64,000 bases of DNA, taken from the NCBI GenBank assembly GCA_017792465.1, contig CP051234.1:2048606-2112605 (forward strand). The letters are read 5' to 3'. The translations under genes and the position numbers were made by a program. Position 1 is the stretch's first letter; each line of letters opens with the position of its first letter. Below, in pieces: positions 1 to 8,255 of the stretch. The stretch comes from Filomicrobium sp. GTDB taxonomy: Bacteria > Pseudomonadota > Alphaproteobacteria > Rhizobiales > Hyphomicrobiaceae. The notes below the pieces were generated by a model. It saw only the letters and a list, made by a program, of their open reading frames with translations. It was not told the DNA's origin and searched no databases.

Positions 1-667
1 ATGTGATGCGGTGAACGACTTCGTAGGTCTCGCCATCAATCACAGAAACCGAACCTCCGATTTCTGCCGAGACCCATACATTCTTGCCCTCCTTGTCGAA
101 CTCCGCGTGGCGCGGACGGGTGTCGACAAGAACGTTTGCCAGGACCTCAAGCGTTTCGTTATCGATGACATGGGCCATACTCGAGGCTTCGGACGTCGCA
201 ACCGTGATCTTGTTGTCGGGGCTCACCGCCATCCCCTCAGGCTCGACGCCAATTGGGATTTCGGCCAGCACCTTACCGGTCGCGCGTTCGATCACCGTGA
301 CGATGGCGTCATCCTCGTTGGCGACGTAGATCCGTTCGTTGTTGGGATCGATGTCGAGCAATTCAGGGTCTGGACCGGAATCGACATGGGCAACAATTTC
401 AAGCTTGGCGGTATCGATCACGTCAAGCCGGTTATCATCGCCAGCGCAAACGTAAAGCAGCTTGAAGTCCGGTGTCAGCACCATGCCGCGTGGTCGGCGC
501 GAAGTCTTGATCGTCTTGATGACTTCAAGGCTGTCGCCGTCGACAACGGTGACGGTATTGTCCTTTTCATTGCTTACGAACACCGTCGTGGCGTTTGCCT
601 GCATCGGCGGCACAAGGCAGCAAAGCGCCATCAGTGCCAATGCGTCCATTTTTGCGAAGCGTCCCAT
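1..667 (-). CDS. YVTN-family beta-propeller protein, PQQ-system associated (3' end outside window)
   Basis: Reading the minus strand from an ATG at 667 gives an open frame to the window edge; the C-terminus lies beyond base 1. AGGAA lies about 8 bases upstream of the ATG. The N-terminus is a signal peptide (hydrophobic stretch ending in QANA), so the product is probably periplasmic. Repeating blade motifs follow: VFVSNEKDNTVTVVDG, LLYVCAGDDNRLDVIDT, RIYVANEDDAIVTVIE, spaced about 42 residues as in YVTN propellers. Proteins of this type are found beside PQQ-dependent alcohol dehydrogenases (TIGR03866-like), and this one ends the minus-strand xox operon, 28 bases after the preceding gene. The molecular role is unknown; a part in assembly or electron transfer is possible. 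A general cell-surface YVTN protein is the alternative. Confidence 0.85.
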   Translation of the reverse strand, partial: MGRFAKMDALALMALCCLVPPMQANATTVFVSNEKDNTVTVVDGDSLEVIKTIKTSRRPRGMVLTPDFKLLYVCAGDDNRLDVIDTAKLEIVAHVDSGPDPELLDIDPNNERIYVANEDDAIVTVIERATGKVLAEIPIGVEPEGMAVSPDNKITVATSEASSMAHVIDNETLEVLANVLVDTRPRHAEFDKEGKNVWVSAEIGGSVSVIDGETYEVVHRIT

Positions 668-695
668 CTGCGTTTCCTGAAAGCTGTTGTTTTAG

Positions 696-1964
696 TTATT
701 GAAATCGACATTGCGACTCGGCTTCATCGAAGCCGAGCGTGTCGGTCAGATACTTGTGATGAAGGAATTTCGGCTGCGGCGAGATCGACACCAAAGTGCG
801 CGGCCCAGACAGGAGGATCGGCTGACGCAGCTGGTGGTTCCAGCTGCGAAAGTTGAGCCCTTCGCCTTTGAAGCCTGCGACCTTGAACGCATCCGACATG
901 ATGTAGGTGCGCAGCTTGGCCGGATCGCTTGAATTGTTTCTCAACACCGCCTCGCCAACAATGCGGACCGACAACCAGGCCGCGTAGTCGCGTTCGGTCA
1001 TGGTCCGCCCGACGAATTTCTCGAAGCGATTTTGCATTTGCATCCCGGCGTACTGCTCGAACGAGCGATGCCAAGCCACGGCAACCAAACCATGCGATCC
1101 CACCACCGGTCTTGGATCGTAGGTGCGCCACATGAGGTAGTCGCCGAAAACCTCCGAGGCATCCGCGACCATAACGACGTGATGCTGAGGCACACCTTGC
1201 GTGAGGAGCGGCATTTGCGTTTGCACTTGCTGGTGCCCATCATCGGTGCGGCGATTGCCTCCGGCAAATTCGTAGGTTCGCTCCGCCACGATCTTGGCAC
1301 CGAAACGCTTCGCGGCACGTTTCATGGCCGCAGCATACTCGCGGTCTTTCGGCTTGCGCCCCGTCAACAAAAACCATCGCGGCCACTGTTTCCAGATCAG
1401 GAACTGGGCCAGCGCATCGGCCCGTTGGGCCCAGCTTGGAATGACGTGGAATAAATTGCGGCGGCAAGTCTTGCCGCGCAGGTCGTCGTTGCTTGAACGG
1501 ACATTGAAAATCGTCTTTTCGCGGGCTTCGGGAAGATCGGCAACGGCGACAAGATCGTCTGCTTCGAGATCGGCGACGACGAAGGATACGCCAGAGGCAA
1601 ATAGTGACTTGGCCTCAGCCCGAAGGTCATCATCCAAGGCGACTGATTTTTCAATCAGCTCGTAGCTTTGACCCAGCAGTCTCCCCGTTGTTGCGTTGTA
1701 TCTAATGCCGACGCGAGCGCCTTGGACGCCGTTATCGGTCAATATTTTGTCGACCAGAGAAAGCGGGGGAGGTTCTTCATATGGCCGTGTCAGGTAGCCA
1801 ATTTTGACGTGCAATTTGCTTGGAGCATTACCGCTCGTTCGCTGCCGATTGACGGCATCCTGTGCCGCAGACGAAGTCGACGCCAAGGGTAATGGCAAGA
1901 CCAGCAAAGCTGCGGCCAGGGTGTAGAGCCAGGCCATCGAAAAGAAGGCGCGAGGACGCTTCAT
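696..1964 (-). CDS. ABC-type substrate-binding protein of the PQQ alcohol dehydrogenase system
   Basis: A 422-residue secreted protein. The ATG at 1964 is chosen because AGGAG precedes it and a signal peptide follows (MKRPRAFF, then a hydrophobic run to about residue 35). The frame is open further upstream but without a leader. The body looks like a periplasmic branched-chain amino-acid-type binding protein, with phrases such as KIGYLTRPYEEPPP and VGIRYNATTGRLLGQ. This matches the TIGR03863 group found with quinoprotein dehydrogenases. No matching permease or ATPase lies in the window, so transport is not shown; it may be an accessory periplasmic factor. It lies between the cytochrome and beta-propeller genes of the same strand, suggesting one operon. 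Confidence 0.85.
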   Translation of the reverse strand: MKRPRAFFSMAWLYTLAAALLVLPLPLASTSSAAQDAVNRQRTSGNAPSKLHVKIGYLTRPYEEPPPLSLVDKILTDNGVQGARVGIRYNATTGRLLGQSYELIEKSVALDDDLRAEAKSLFASGVSFVVADLEADDLVAVADLPEAREKTIFNVRSSNDDLRGKTCRRNLFHVIPSWAQRADALAQFLIWKQWPRWFLLTGRKPKDREYAAAMKRAAKRFGAKIVAERTYEFAGGNRRTDDGHQQVQTQMPLLTQGVPQHHVVMVADASEVFGDYLMWRTYDPRPVVGSHGLVAVAWHRSFEQYAGMQMQNRFEKFVGRTMTERDYAAWLSVRIVGEAVLRNNSSDPAKLRTYIMSDAFKVAGFKGEGLNFRSWNHQLRQPILLSGPRTLVSISPQPKFLHHKYLTDTLGFDEAESQCRFQ

Positions 1965-2063
1965 ACCGCTCCTATTTACGCAGCAACAAACCAGCAAATC
2001 TTCACCAAGCTTGTCGGCCTGGTGAAGACGGCGTTGGCGCAAAGACACTGAACTGTTCGTTTG

Positions 2064-2831
2064 TTACCAGTTCCTCTTTTTGGCACGACCCCGATAGACG
2101 GAACGGATAAAGGCTATGACCTTCCAGAGTTCTTCTTCCTTTTCGATGATCTCTGTATATGCGGGCATCGGGCCAACAACGGTTTCTTTCGCAATCCGCT
2201 TATAGCCATGCTTTTGCAGCTCATCGGAACCCATCGTAATCAGCCGGAACAGCGTGTCGTCGTCGCTGCCATAAACGAAGCGCTCGTTTGTCAACGGAGG
2301 GCACATCCCGCCACCGCCACCGCCGCCGTGGCACCCGTTGCAGCTGAAATCCAGGTAGAGCTGCTTACCTTCGGCGATCGCCTGTTTGTTGTCCGTGAAG
2401 GGATTGAAGAGCTTGCCCTTTTCCGTTTTGACGGCTTCCGCCAGCGTTCGGTTCGCAGCAATTTTGGCCGCTTCGGCGCGTGCGGCATCCGTGATCTCAA
2501 TCGGCTTTTGCTCTTCGGCTGCCTTCTCCTTGGATTTATCTTCTGCACCACCAAGTTCAGCTTCAGCGGCAGAGACTTCCTTGCGCTTGCGTTCAAGGAG
2601 TTTTTTGACGTGATCGCTTTGTTCCTGCGCGGCCTCTTTTTCCGAAGCTTCGCGCTTTTTCCGGTCAGCTTCTCTGCGCTCGGCGGCAGCCTTGGCCTCG
2701 GCTTCTTTTTTCTTACGCGCTTCTTCCGCCTTCTTTGGGTCTTGCGCTGACATTGCCGGGACCGTGACGGCAACAAATCCAGTTGCCACAAAACACGCAG
2801 CCACAATCATCTTCAGTCTTGTCGAAGTCAT
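2064..2831 (-). CDS. c-type cytochrome with charged N-terminal linker (XoxG-like candidate)
   Basis: A 255-residue protein with a signal peptide (to about residue 29, cleavage near MSA-QD). Residues 31-130 are almost wholly Lys, Glu, Ala and Arg and should form a long charged helix or coiled coil. Then comes one class I cytochrome c domain with a single heme site CNGCH near residue 166, followed directly by seven glycines and MCPPLTN, an unusual heme-edge loop with an extra Cys. GPMPAY near residue 221 probably supplies the axial Met. By position in the xoxF cluster it is the likely electron acceptor of the methanol dehydrogenase or part of that chain. The long charged segment is not usual for small soluble XoxG cytochromes. 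Assignment as XoxG rests on context. Confidence 0.82.
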   Translation of the reverse strand: MTSTRLKMIVAACFVATGFVAVTVPAMSAQDPKKAEEARKKKEAEAKAAAERREADRKKREASEKEAAQEQSDHVKKLLERKRKEVSAAEAELGGAEDKSKEKAAEEQKPIEITDAARAEAAKIAANRTLAEAVKTEKGKLFNPFTDNKQAIAEGKQLYLDFSCNGCHGGGGGGGMCPPLTNERFVYGSDDDTLFRLITMGSDELQKHGYKRIAKETVVGPMPAYTEIIEKEEELWKVIAFIRSVYRGRAKKRNW

Positions 2832-3028
2832 TTCCCCTCCGGATTTCAGCGCTGTGATTTTTGCTCAGAAGCGCAGATTTTTAAGCCTTAATTTACATTG
2901 GCTTATTGCCAGATTCTGTCTGCATGACCGGCTTCCGGTCAAGGCGGTTTCGCTGCCCAAACTTCCCGTTTTGCGCTATCCCAAAGGCACATTTTTTCTT
3001 TGCAGCAAAGTGCAAAACCGCCGCTTTG

Positions 3029-4849
3029 TTAGCGGACCTTTTTTCGATTGGTTCTCTGAAGCACCTTTAAAAGACCCGCCAGCTGAACGTTGCCATTGGC
3101 TTGCGCCAATTCGAGTGCATTTTGCCCATTCGCATTCGTCGCCGCAGGGTCAGCCCCCGATTGCACAAGCAGCCCAACAATTGGAATCTGGTTCTTGGAG
3201 GCTGCTAACATCAAAGCCGTTACGCCTTCGGCCGTCTTGGCGTTCACGTCAGCGCCCTTCTCAATCAGTGCGCGGGCAAGCTTGACGGGCGTCGGGTAAG
3301 TGTTTTTGAGCCGTTCGATCCGCTGGCGCCCGGCGCCCAGTGTGAAGTGCTTTTTCTCCCGCCCGGAAATCAGCATCAGAGGCGTGAGTTGCTGAGCGGC
3401 ATTGCGGCTATTTGGATCGGCCCCGCCTTCCACCAATGCGATAGCCGCGGCGTAATGGTCTTCAGCGATGGCGATGCCTAACGGCATTGCATCCGCTTCA
3501 GATCGAATTTCTGTGTTGGCGCCAGCCTTTGCCAAAGCCTTGATGGTTTCGACATCATCGCGCATTGCCGCGTGCAGAACGGCTGTGTATCCGTCGCCAT
3601 CTTTCGTATCGGGGTTAGCGCCAAGCTCAAGAAGCAGCTCAAGCGTTTCGACATCCCGGCTGCGTGCGGCCGTATGGATCGGCGCATAGCCTTGATTGTC
3701 CAAAGCGTTAAGGTCAGCGCCCTTTTCCACCAGGAACCTGATCCGTTCAGGATCGCCGGCCAGCGTCGCGTTTGCCAGTTCGCTTTGAACGTCTGCCCCT
3801 TCGGCAAGCCAGGCTTCGAGCTTGGCGCGCGTTACGCGTTGATGCTCGGGGATTTTACTTGGGTCGCGCTCTTGCAGTTTCGCTTCGACCGGCTTCTCGT
3901 AGACGCCATGCGCCGGCAGGTCGCCGGGCACATAACACTTAGAGCAAATCACCAACGGCACGCCGAAATCCCGCAAGACCCGCTCGATCTCTTTTTTGCG
4001 CGCATCAAGGGCAAGTTCGATTTTGTAGCGCAAGATCTGATCGGAACGACGAACGCCCATCGCCACGGAAAATTCCAGCGGAATCACGTCGTCCATCAAG
4101 TTGACCGGTTTGACGACGAGCGGTGCGCCTTGGCGCGCCATCCAGCCGGCGAACGGCCCCCAAACGCCGACAATGTCGATTTTACCGTCGACGACTTGTT
4201 GCACCTGATACCAGGGCTGCAAATCTTTTCGGGTCTCACCGCCGCGCGAGAGCGGTTGGATCACCACGTTGTCGATGATACCGCGCTCCTTCAGGACCTG
4301 GCGCAAGGCGGACGTCTGAAACACTCCTATCTTGAGCTTGCGCAGCATGGGATCGCTCAACGACTCGATGTCCAGTTGGCGGTCCTTGCGCCATGCCAAG
4401 ACGTAGGTCGTCCGGTAGATCGGTTCGGTCGTTAGAAGGCTCTCGTAATCGGCAGGAATTCCCATCAGGACATCGCAGTCCTTGGTCTGGGAGGCAAGAC
4501 GGCTCAGTCCGCGTTCGAAGTAGGGCCGCCAGAAATAGACAAGACGCGCATCCAGTTCCTTTGCCAAGACCTCGGCGATCTTGTTTTGAAAGCCTTCCAT
4601 CTTGTTGTTGGACAGTGGAAGGTTCGCTGGATCGGCGCAGACCTTGAGTTCGCTGAGCTGGCGCTCTTTGGCAGCTGTCTTAAGAGCTGTGTGATCTCTG
4701 GCCAGCAGAGGCTCGTCGGCATCGAGTTTCTTCAACGCCGCTTCGAGGTTGCGCTCGTGCTTGGCGCGATCGGCCTCGGCAGAAGCAGTGCCGGGGGCCA
4801 GCAATGTTAGGGCCGCGGTGACGACTTGCAGAAGTTTTGAAGGGCTCAC
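3029..4849 (-). CDS. XoxJ/MoxJ-like periplasmic binding protein fused to ankyrin repeats
   Basis: A 606-residue protein beginning at GTG 4849. A signal peptide (about residues 1-24) is followed by a bacterial extracellular solute-binding fold of the MoxJ/XoxJ group (about 65-310), with LKVCADPANLPLSN and CDVLMGIPADYE typical of quinoprotein-dehydrogenase-associated binding proteins (TIGR03871-like). The C-terminal half (about 345-595) is a run of ankyrin repeats, for example GYAPIHTAARSRDVETLELL and ALMLAASKNQIPIVGLL. XoxJ-family proteins are thought to help activate the lanthanide-dependent dehydrogenase. The gene lies just downstream of xoxF on the same strand. Ankyrin repeats are protein-binding scaffolds, so the tail may tether XoxF or the cytochrome; that is inference. 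The fold calls are strong, the fusion role unknown. Confidence 0.87.
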   Translation of the reverse strand: MSPSKLLQVVTAALTLLAPGTASAEADRAKHERNLEAALKKLDADEPLLARDHTALKTAAKERQLSELKVCADPANLPLSNNKMEGFQNKIAEVLAKELDARLVYFWRPYFERGLSRLASQTKDCDVLMGIPADYESLLTTEPIYRTTYVLAWRKDRQLDIESLSDPMLRKLKIGVFQTSALRQVLKERGIIDNVVIQPLSRGGETRKDLQPWYQVQQVVDGKIDIVGVWGPFAGWMARQGAPLVVKPVNLMDDVIPLEFSVAMGVRRSDQILRYKIELALDARKKEIERVLRDFGVPLVICSKCYVPGDLPAHGVYEKPVEAKLQERDPSKIPEHQRVTRAKLEAWLAEGADVQSELANATLAGDPERIRFLVEKGADLNALDNQGYAPIHTAARSRDVETLELLLELGANPDTKDGDGYTAVLHAAMRDDVETIKALAKAGANTEIRSEADAMPLGIAIAEDHYAAAIALVEGGADPNSRNAAQQLTPLMLISGREKKHFTLGAGRQRIERLKNTYPTPVKLARALIEKGADVNAKTAEGVTALMLAASKNQIPIVGLLVQSGADPAATNANGQNALELAQANGNVQLAGLLKVLQRTNRKKVR

Positions 4850-4986
4850 GCTTGAGAGGTCTCACTGGATTTTTATGAAGCAGTCGGCCGCACGGATCGA
4901 AAAGATCTGCGACCGGGTACTGAGACGCCCGGCATCGCGAATGTGACGCCGGGCGTTATTGCGAGGTGTTCAACCGTCGATGAACA

Positions 4987-6864
4987 TCATTCCATGATCG
5001 CGAACGTATAGAGCGTCCCGCCCTGCGGGATCTTATCGAGGTTCGCAGCCTTGGTCATCGCGGTGGCACCGATCGCACCGAACTTGTCGTTGAGATCAAG
5101 ACCTGCGGTGACCGGCAAACCAATCCAGCCACCGATACCGGACAGGATCGATACGTACTGCTTGCCTTTCACCTTATAGGTGATCGGGTTGCCGATGATG
5201 CCGGAAGCTAGTTTGCGCTGCCAGACCACCTTGCCGCTCTTGCGGTCAACCGCGCGGAAGTCGCCGCCCAGTGAGCCGTAGAACACAAGGCCGCCATCGG
5301 TGACAAGCGTGCCGCCCCAGTTCGGATACTGATCGGGAATTTCCCAGTCGGTTTCGCCGGTCAGGACGTCGAACTTTTTGATTTTTCCGGTCGTGCCGGG
5401 CTTCTCGGGATACATGAAAACGTTGGCAAAGACGTAGACGGTACCCTGCTGGGTGTGCGTCCGCTTTTGCGGCTCGAGTTCCATGCACCAGTTGTTGGTC
5501 GGGCAGTAGAACTTGTTGGGTTCTTTTGGGTCAACCGAACACGGCTGCTGGTCTTTACCACCCATCGCCGATGGGCAAGCCGACACGTTGCGGCCGACCT
5601 CAAGCGGTGAGTGCTTGCGGACCTTGATTGGACGACCGGTCTTCAGGTCGATTTTCTCGGCCCAGTCCACCGTGACATACTTGTGAGCCCGCAGGAGCGT
5701 GCCATCGACGCGGTCCATGACGTAAGCGAAGCCATTGCGATCGAAGTGTACGAGCGTTTTGCGCTTCTTGCCGTCAACGTCCATGTCGACGAGAACGTTT
5801 TCGTTGACACCATCGTAGTCCCACTGGTCGAACGGCGTCATTTGGTAAGCGAAGACAGCTTCGCCGGTGTCGACCTTGCGGCCGAATATCGTCATCGACC
5901 ACTTGTTGTCGAATTCGCCGGTGTTGCACTCGTCGTGCGTCTTCTTCGTGCAACGATAAGCCGGGCTCCACAGGCCAGGGTTGCCGGTCGAGTAGTAGAC
6001 CATCTTGAGTTCAGGATCGTAGCTGAACCAGCCCCAGGCAGCACCGCCGCCGATCTTGAAGTCCTCGCCAACGTGCGTCGCGATACCGAGGTCCTGTCCG
6101 GCCGTGCCGTAATGCGGGTTGGCTTTGTTGGTCTCGGCTGTCAGGCAGACATCTTTGTCCGATCCCGTCGAGTGGCAGTTCCAGACCATCTTGCCGTCAG
6201 CAAGATTATAGGCCGAAACACGCCCGCGAGCGGCGAATTCGTCGCCGCCGAAGCCGATGATCACGAGGTTTTCGGCAATCAACGGAGCATTGGTGATCGT
6301 CTCGCCTTTTTCAGGCCAGGCGTGCTTGACGACCCAAGCCTCTTTGCCGGTCTTGGCATCCAGTGCAATGACGAAACCATCCAAGGTCGCGAAAACAACC
6401 TTGCCGTCGGCATAAGCAGGTCCGCGGTTGACCGTGTCGCAGCAAGCGCGCGGGACTGCAGACTCGTCGCGGTCCGTCTGTTTGACGTAGTTCCAGATCT
6501 GTTTGGGCTGGTCGGGTTCGGAAAGATCCAGCGCCTGGACAATATTGCACTTCGACATTTCAGGGCAGCCCGAGACGAAGTACATCATCGGCGTCCCATC
6601 AACATCGACAACGACGGGCTGACCTTCGTGCCCACGCAACGCGCCGGTTGATTGCGACCAAGCCATCTGCAGCTTGCCAATGTTTTCGGTATTAATATCA
6701 GAGAGTGTCGAATGCCGGGTCAGTGCGTTGTCCCGCCCCGGTGCCGGCCACTGGCCCGCGTCTTCCACCCGTTTTTCAACTTCGTCATTAGCGCTCACAG
6801 GCGTGAACGCCAGCCCGACAGCGGCAATACCGCAAGCCAGGCCCAATAATGCGCGCATTCTCAT
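4987..6864 (-). CDS. xoxF: Lanthanide-type PQQ-dependent methanol dehydrogenase, XoxF family
   Basis: A 625-residue periplasmic quinoprotein. The start is the ATG at 6864, which follows AAGGAGGAAACGC and opens a signal peptide (MRMRALLGLACG, cleavage near VSA-ND); the longer frame has no leader. Hallmarks of the eight-bladed PQQ dehydrogenase are present: adjacent cysteines C141-C142 in RACCDTVNRG, which contact PQQ, and WDYDGVNE around 348-355. The second Asp of that motif (D351) replaces the Ala of calcium-dependent MxaF and is the established marker for lanthanide binding. It oxidises methanol to formaldehyde or formate. XoxJ-like, cytochrome and PQQ-system genes follow on the same strand. 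No mxaF or mxaI is present in the window. The XoxF clade was not resolved. Confidence 0.95.
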   Translation of the reverse strand: MRMRALLGLACGIAAVGLAFTPVSANDEVEKRVEDAGQWPAPGRDNALTRHSTLSDINTENIGKLQMAWSQSTGALRGHEGQPVVVDVDGTPMMYFVSGCPEMSKCNIVQALDLSEPDQPKQIWNYVKQTDRDESAVPRACCDTVNRGPAYADGKVVFATLDGFVIALDAKTGKEAWVVKHAWPEKGETITNAPLIAENLVIIGFGGDEFAARGRVSAYNLADGKMVWNCHSTGSDKDVCLTAETNKANPHYGTAGQDLGIATHVGEDFKIGGGAAWGWFSYDPELKMVYYSTGNPGLWSPAYRCTKKTHDECNTGEFDNKWSMTIFGRKVDTGEAVFAYQMTPFDQWDYDGVNENVLVDMDVDGKKRKTLVHFDRNGFAYVMDRVDGTLLRAHKYVTVDWAEKIDLKTGRPIKVRKHSPLEVGRNVSACPSAMGGKDQQPCSVDPKEPNKFYCPTNNWCMELEPQKRTHTQQGTVYVFANVFMYPEKPGTTGKIKKFDVLTGETDWEIPDQYPNWGGTLVTDGGLVFYGSLGGDFRAVDRKSGKVVWQRKLASGIIGNPITYKVKGKQYVSILSGIGGWIGLPVTAGLDLNDKFGAIGATAMTKAANLDKIPQGGTLYTFAIME

Positions 6865-6970
6865 GCGTTTCCTCCTTGCACGAGTCCCAAAGTCTCGAAT
6901 TATTCGAAGATGCAATTGTCGTTATGATCGTGCACTTCAACCCGAGATGACTTTGAACCGGATCGACTTA

Positions 6971-6986
6971 TTCGACTCCAGTCGAA
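6971..6986. promoter_or_regulatory. Inverted repeat upstream of xoxF
   Basis: TTCGACTCCAGTCGAA is a perfect 7-base inverted repeat with a 2-base centre, about 107-122 bases upstream of the xoxF start. Size and symmetry suit a dimeric regulator. No regulator is identified. Confidence 0.4.
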
Positions 6987-7016
6987 GAAATTTATAATGC
7001 CGCAATAACACCCCGC

Positions 7017-7038
7017 GATAGTGATCGAATTCACTATC
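7017..7038. promoter_or_regulatory. Long inverted repeat upstream of xoxF
   Basis: GATAGTGA, six bases, then TCACTATC: a perfect 8-base inverted repeat, 153-174 bases upstream of the xoxF start and about 210 bases upstream of the SoxYZ-like gene. It is not followed by a T tract on either strand, so an operator is more likely than a terminator. Confidence 0.45.
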
Positions 7039-7246
7039 AGCATGGGGAATAATTCCTGGTCATGCGGAGACTTTTGGGAGTTATTGAGAAAACACCGTAG
7101 ATTTCAAACGCTTCCTGGAGAATGCAGCCCGCTTAGAGCAGTGCCGCTCTGACTGACAGGCGAAGCAAATCAGGATTGTAGAATTGGACGACGTGCATAA
7201 GGCGCAATATATTCAAAAGTTCATATGAAATCAGAGGAAGCCAATT

Positions 7247-7582
7247 ATGAAACGATTTGGTCTTTTGGGGGCACTCGTTAGCATCGCCATTTCGATTTCG
7301 GGATTTCTTCCCGCACAGGCCTCCGACGACGCTTGGTCGGATATCAGGCAAGAACTTTTCGGAAGCCGGGAAATTCAAAGCATTGGCAATGGTTTCAAGA
7401 TGTTTGTCGAAGGCTCTGCCAACGATGCTTCAATCGTCCCGATTTCGTTTCGCATCCCAGCACCAATGGTGGACAGGATCGAGCGGCTTCATGTCCTGAT
7501 CGACCGCAATCCGGCGCCGGTGGCTGCTGTGCCAGTTTTTTTGGGGAACTATTCCTGCAAAAATATACTGCAAGTTCATTGA
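7247..7582 (+). pseudogene. Truncated quinoprotein-dehydrogenase-associated SoxYZ-like carrier
   Basis: A 111-residue frame with a signal peptide (MKRFGLLG to about residue 25, ending AQAS) followed by a SoxY-type domain start: DDAWSDIRQELFGSREI, VEGSANDASIVPISFRI and IDRNPAPVAAV. This matches the SoxYZ-like carrier family found next to PQQ dehydrogenases (TIGR04557-like), which normally runs to about 250 residues with a SoxZ half. Here the similarity stops near residue 98, followed by a short unrelated tail (LGNYSCKNILQVH) and a stop. No SoxZ-like sequence was found in the next 80 bases or inside the following gene. It is most likely a truncated remnant, though a short secreted product could still be made. 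Confidence 0.7.
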
Positions 7583-7663
7583 AATGCTTTCGCACGGAAG
7601 GCTGTATTGATTGCGGCTCGGGCATCGTGTTAGGCGACGCAAAACACGACCGAAGGAAACCCC

Positions 7664-8191
7664 ATGCCGCAAAAGTTGCTTCCCAAGACCCTGACAAGCC
7701 TCAGTGCCGTTGCAATTCTGATAATGGTTTCATCCGCAGCTCCTGCCTCCTCCGCTGAGACGTTACCGACGCGCAAAGGCGGTCTGTGGGAACAGAATAC
7801 GACGATGGATCAGGGCGAAGGTCCACGCGAGCACACGATGACATTGTGCATCGATGAGGCGATGGAGAAGCAGACCGTCTTCGCCAGCATCAAACATCAC
7901 AAAGACAACTGCACGAAATACGAAATCAAGAATTCGAATGGAACGACCGTTGTCGATTCTGACTGCGTGCTCAACGATCGCCCCGTGACAAGCACGACCA
8001 AAATGACTGGAGACTTCCGAAGCGGCTTTCAAATTGAAATCGAAACACGCACAACTTTGAGCGACAACGGCCGCTCGCGCGTCATGACACGCCACATCAG
8101 CCAGATGGGTAAGTATCTCGGTGCCGACTGCGGAGACTTGAAACCGGGCGAAGCCAAAGGCTCAAACGGCGACCGCATCATGGTTCAATGA
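7664..8191 (+). CDS. Secreted DUF3617-family protein
   Basis: A 175-residue protein with a signal peptide (hydrophobic residues about 10-30, ending SSAE). The mature part starts with RKGGLWEQNTTMD and contains LCIDEAMEKQ, KDNCTKYEIK and DSDCVLND, the Trp and paired-Cys layout of DUF3617 periplasmic proteins. A purine-rich GAAGGAAACCCC precedes the ATG. Function of the family is unknown. It follows the SoxYZ-like remnant by about 80 bases on the same strand and may share its promoter. Confidence 0.8.
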   Translation: MPQKLLPKTLTSLSAVAILIMVSSAAPASSAETLPTRKGGLWEQNTTMDQGEGPREHTMTLCIDEAMEKQTVFASIKHHKDNCTKYEIKNSNGTTVVDSDCVLNDRPVTSTTKMTGDFRSGFQIEIETRTTLSDNGRSRVMTRHISQMGKYLGADCGDLKPGEAKGSNGDRIMVQ

Positions 8192-8255
8192 GTTGCCGCT
8201 CCCAGAATTGCAGGCCTGATGCGAACTCATCCGGCCTGCTTTGAATTTCGCAGCT

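Larger units (their letters stand above)
6865..7246. promoter_or_regulatory. Divergent intergenic region between xoxF and the SoxYZ-like gene
   Basis: About 380 bases without a gene, between the minus-strand xoxF operon and the plus-strand SoxYZ-like gene, so it should hold both promoters. It carries two perfect inverted repeats, listed separately, and a TATAAT-like hexamer on the plus strand near 6993. Short open frames here show no family resemblance. Confidence 0.6.

Noticed and set aside
11-856. Long plus-strand frame at the window start
   Set aside because: It lies opposite the minus-strand YVTN propeller gene, which has a leader and blade repeats; the plus frame has no family features.
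5611-6651. 346-codon plus-strand frame inside xoxF
   Set aside because: Antisense shadow of the methanol dehydrogenase gene caused by high GC codon use.
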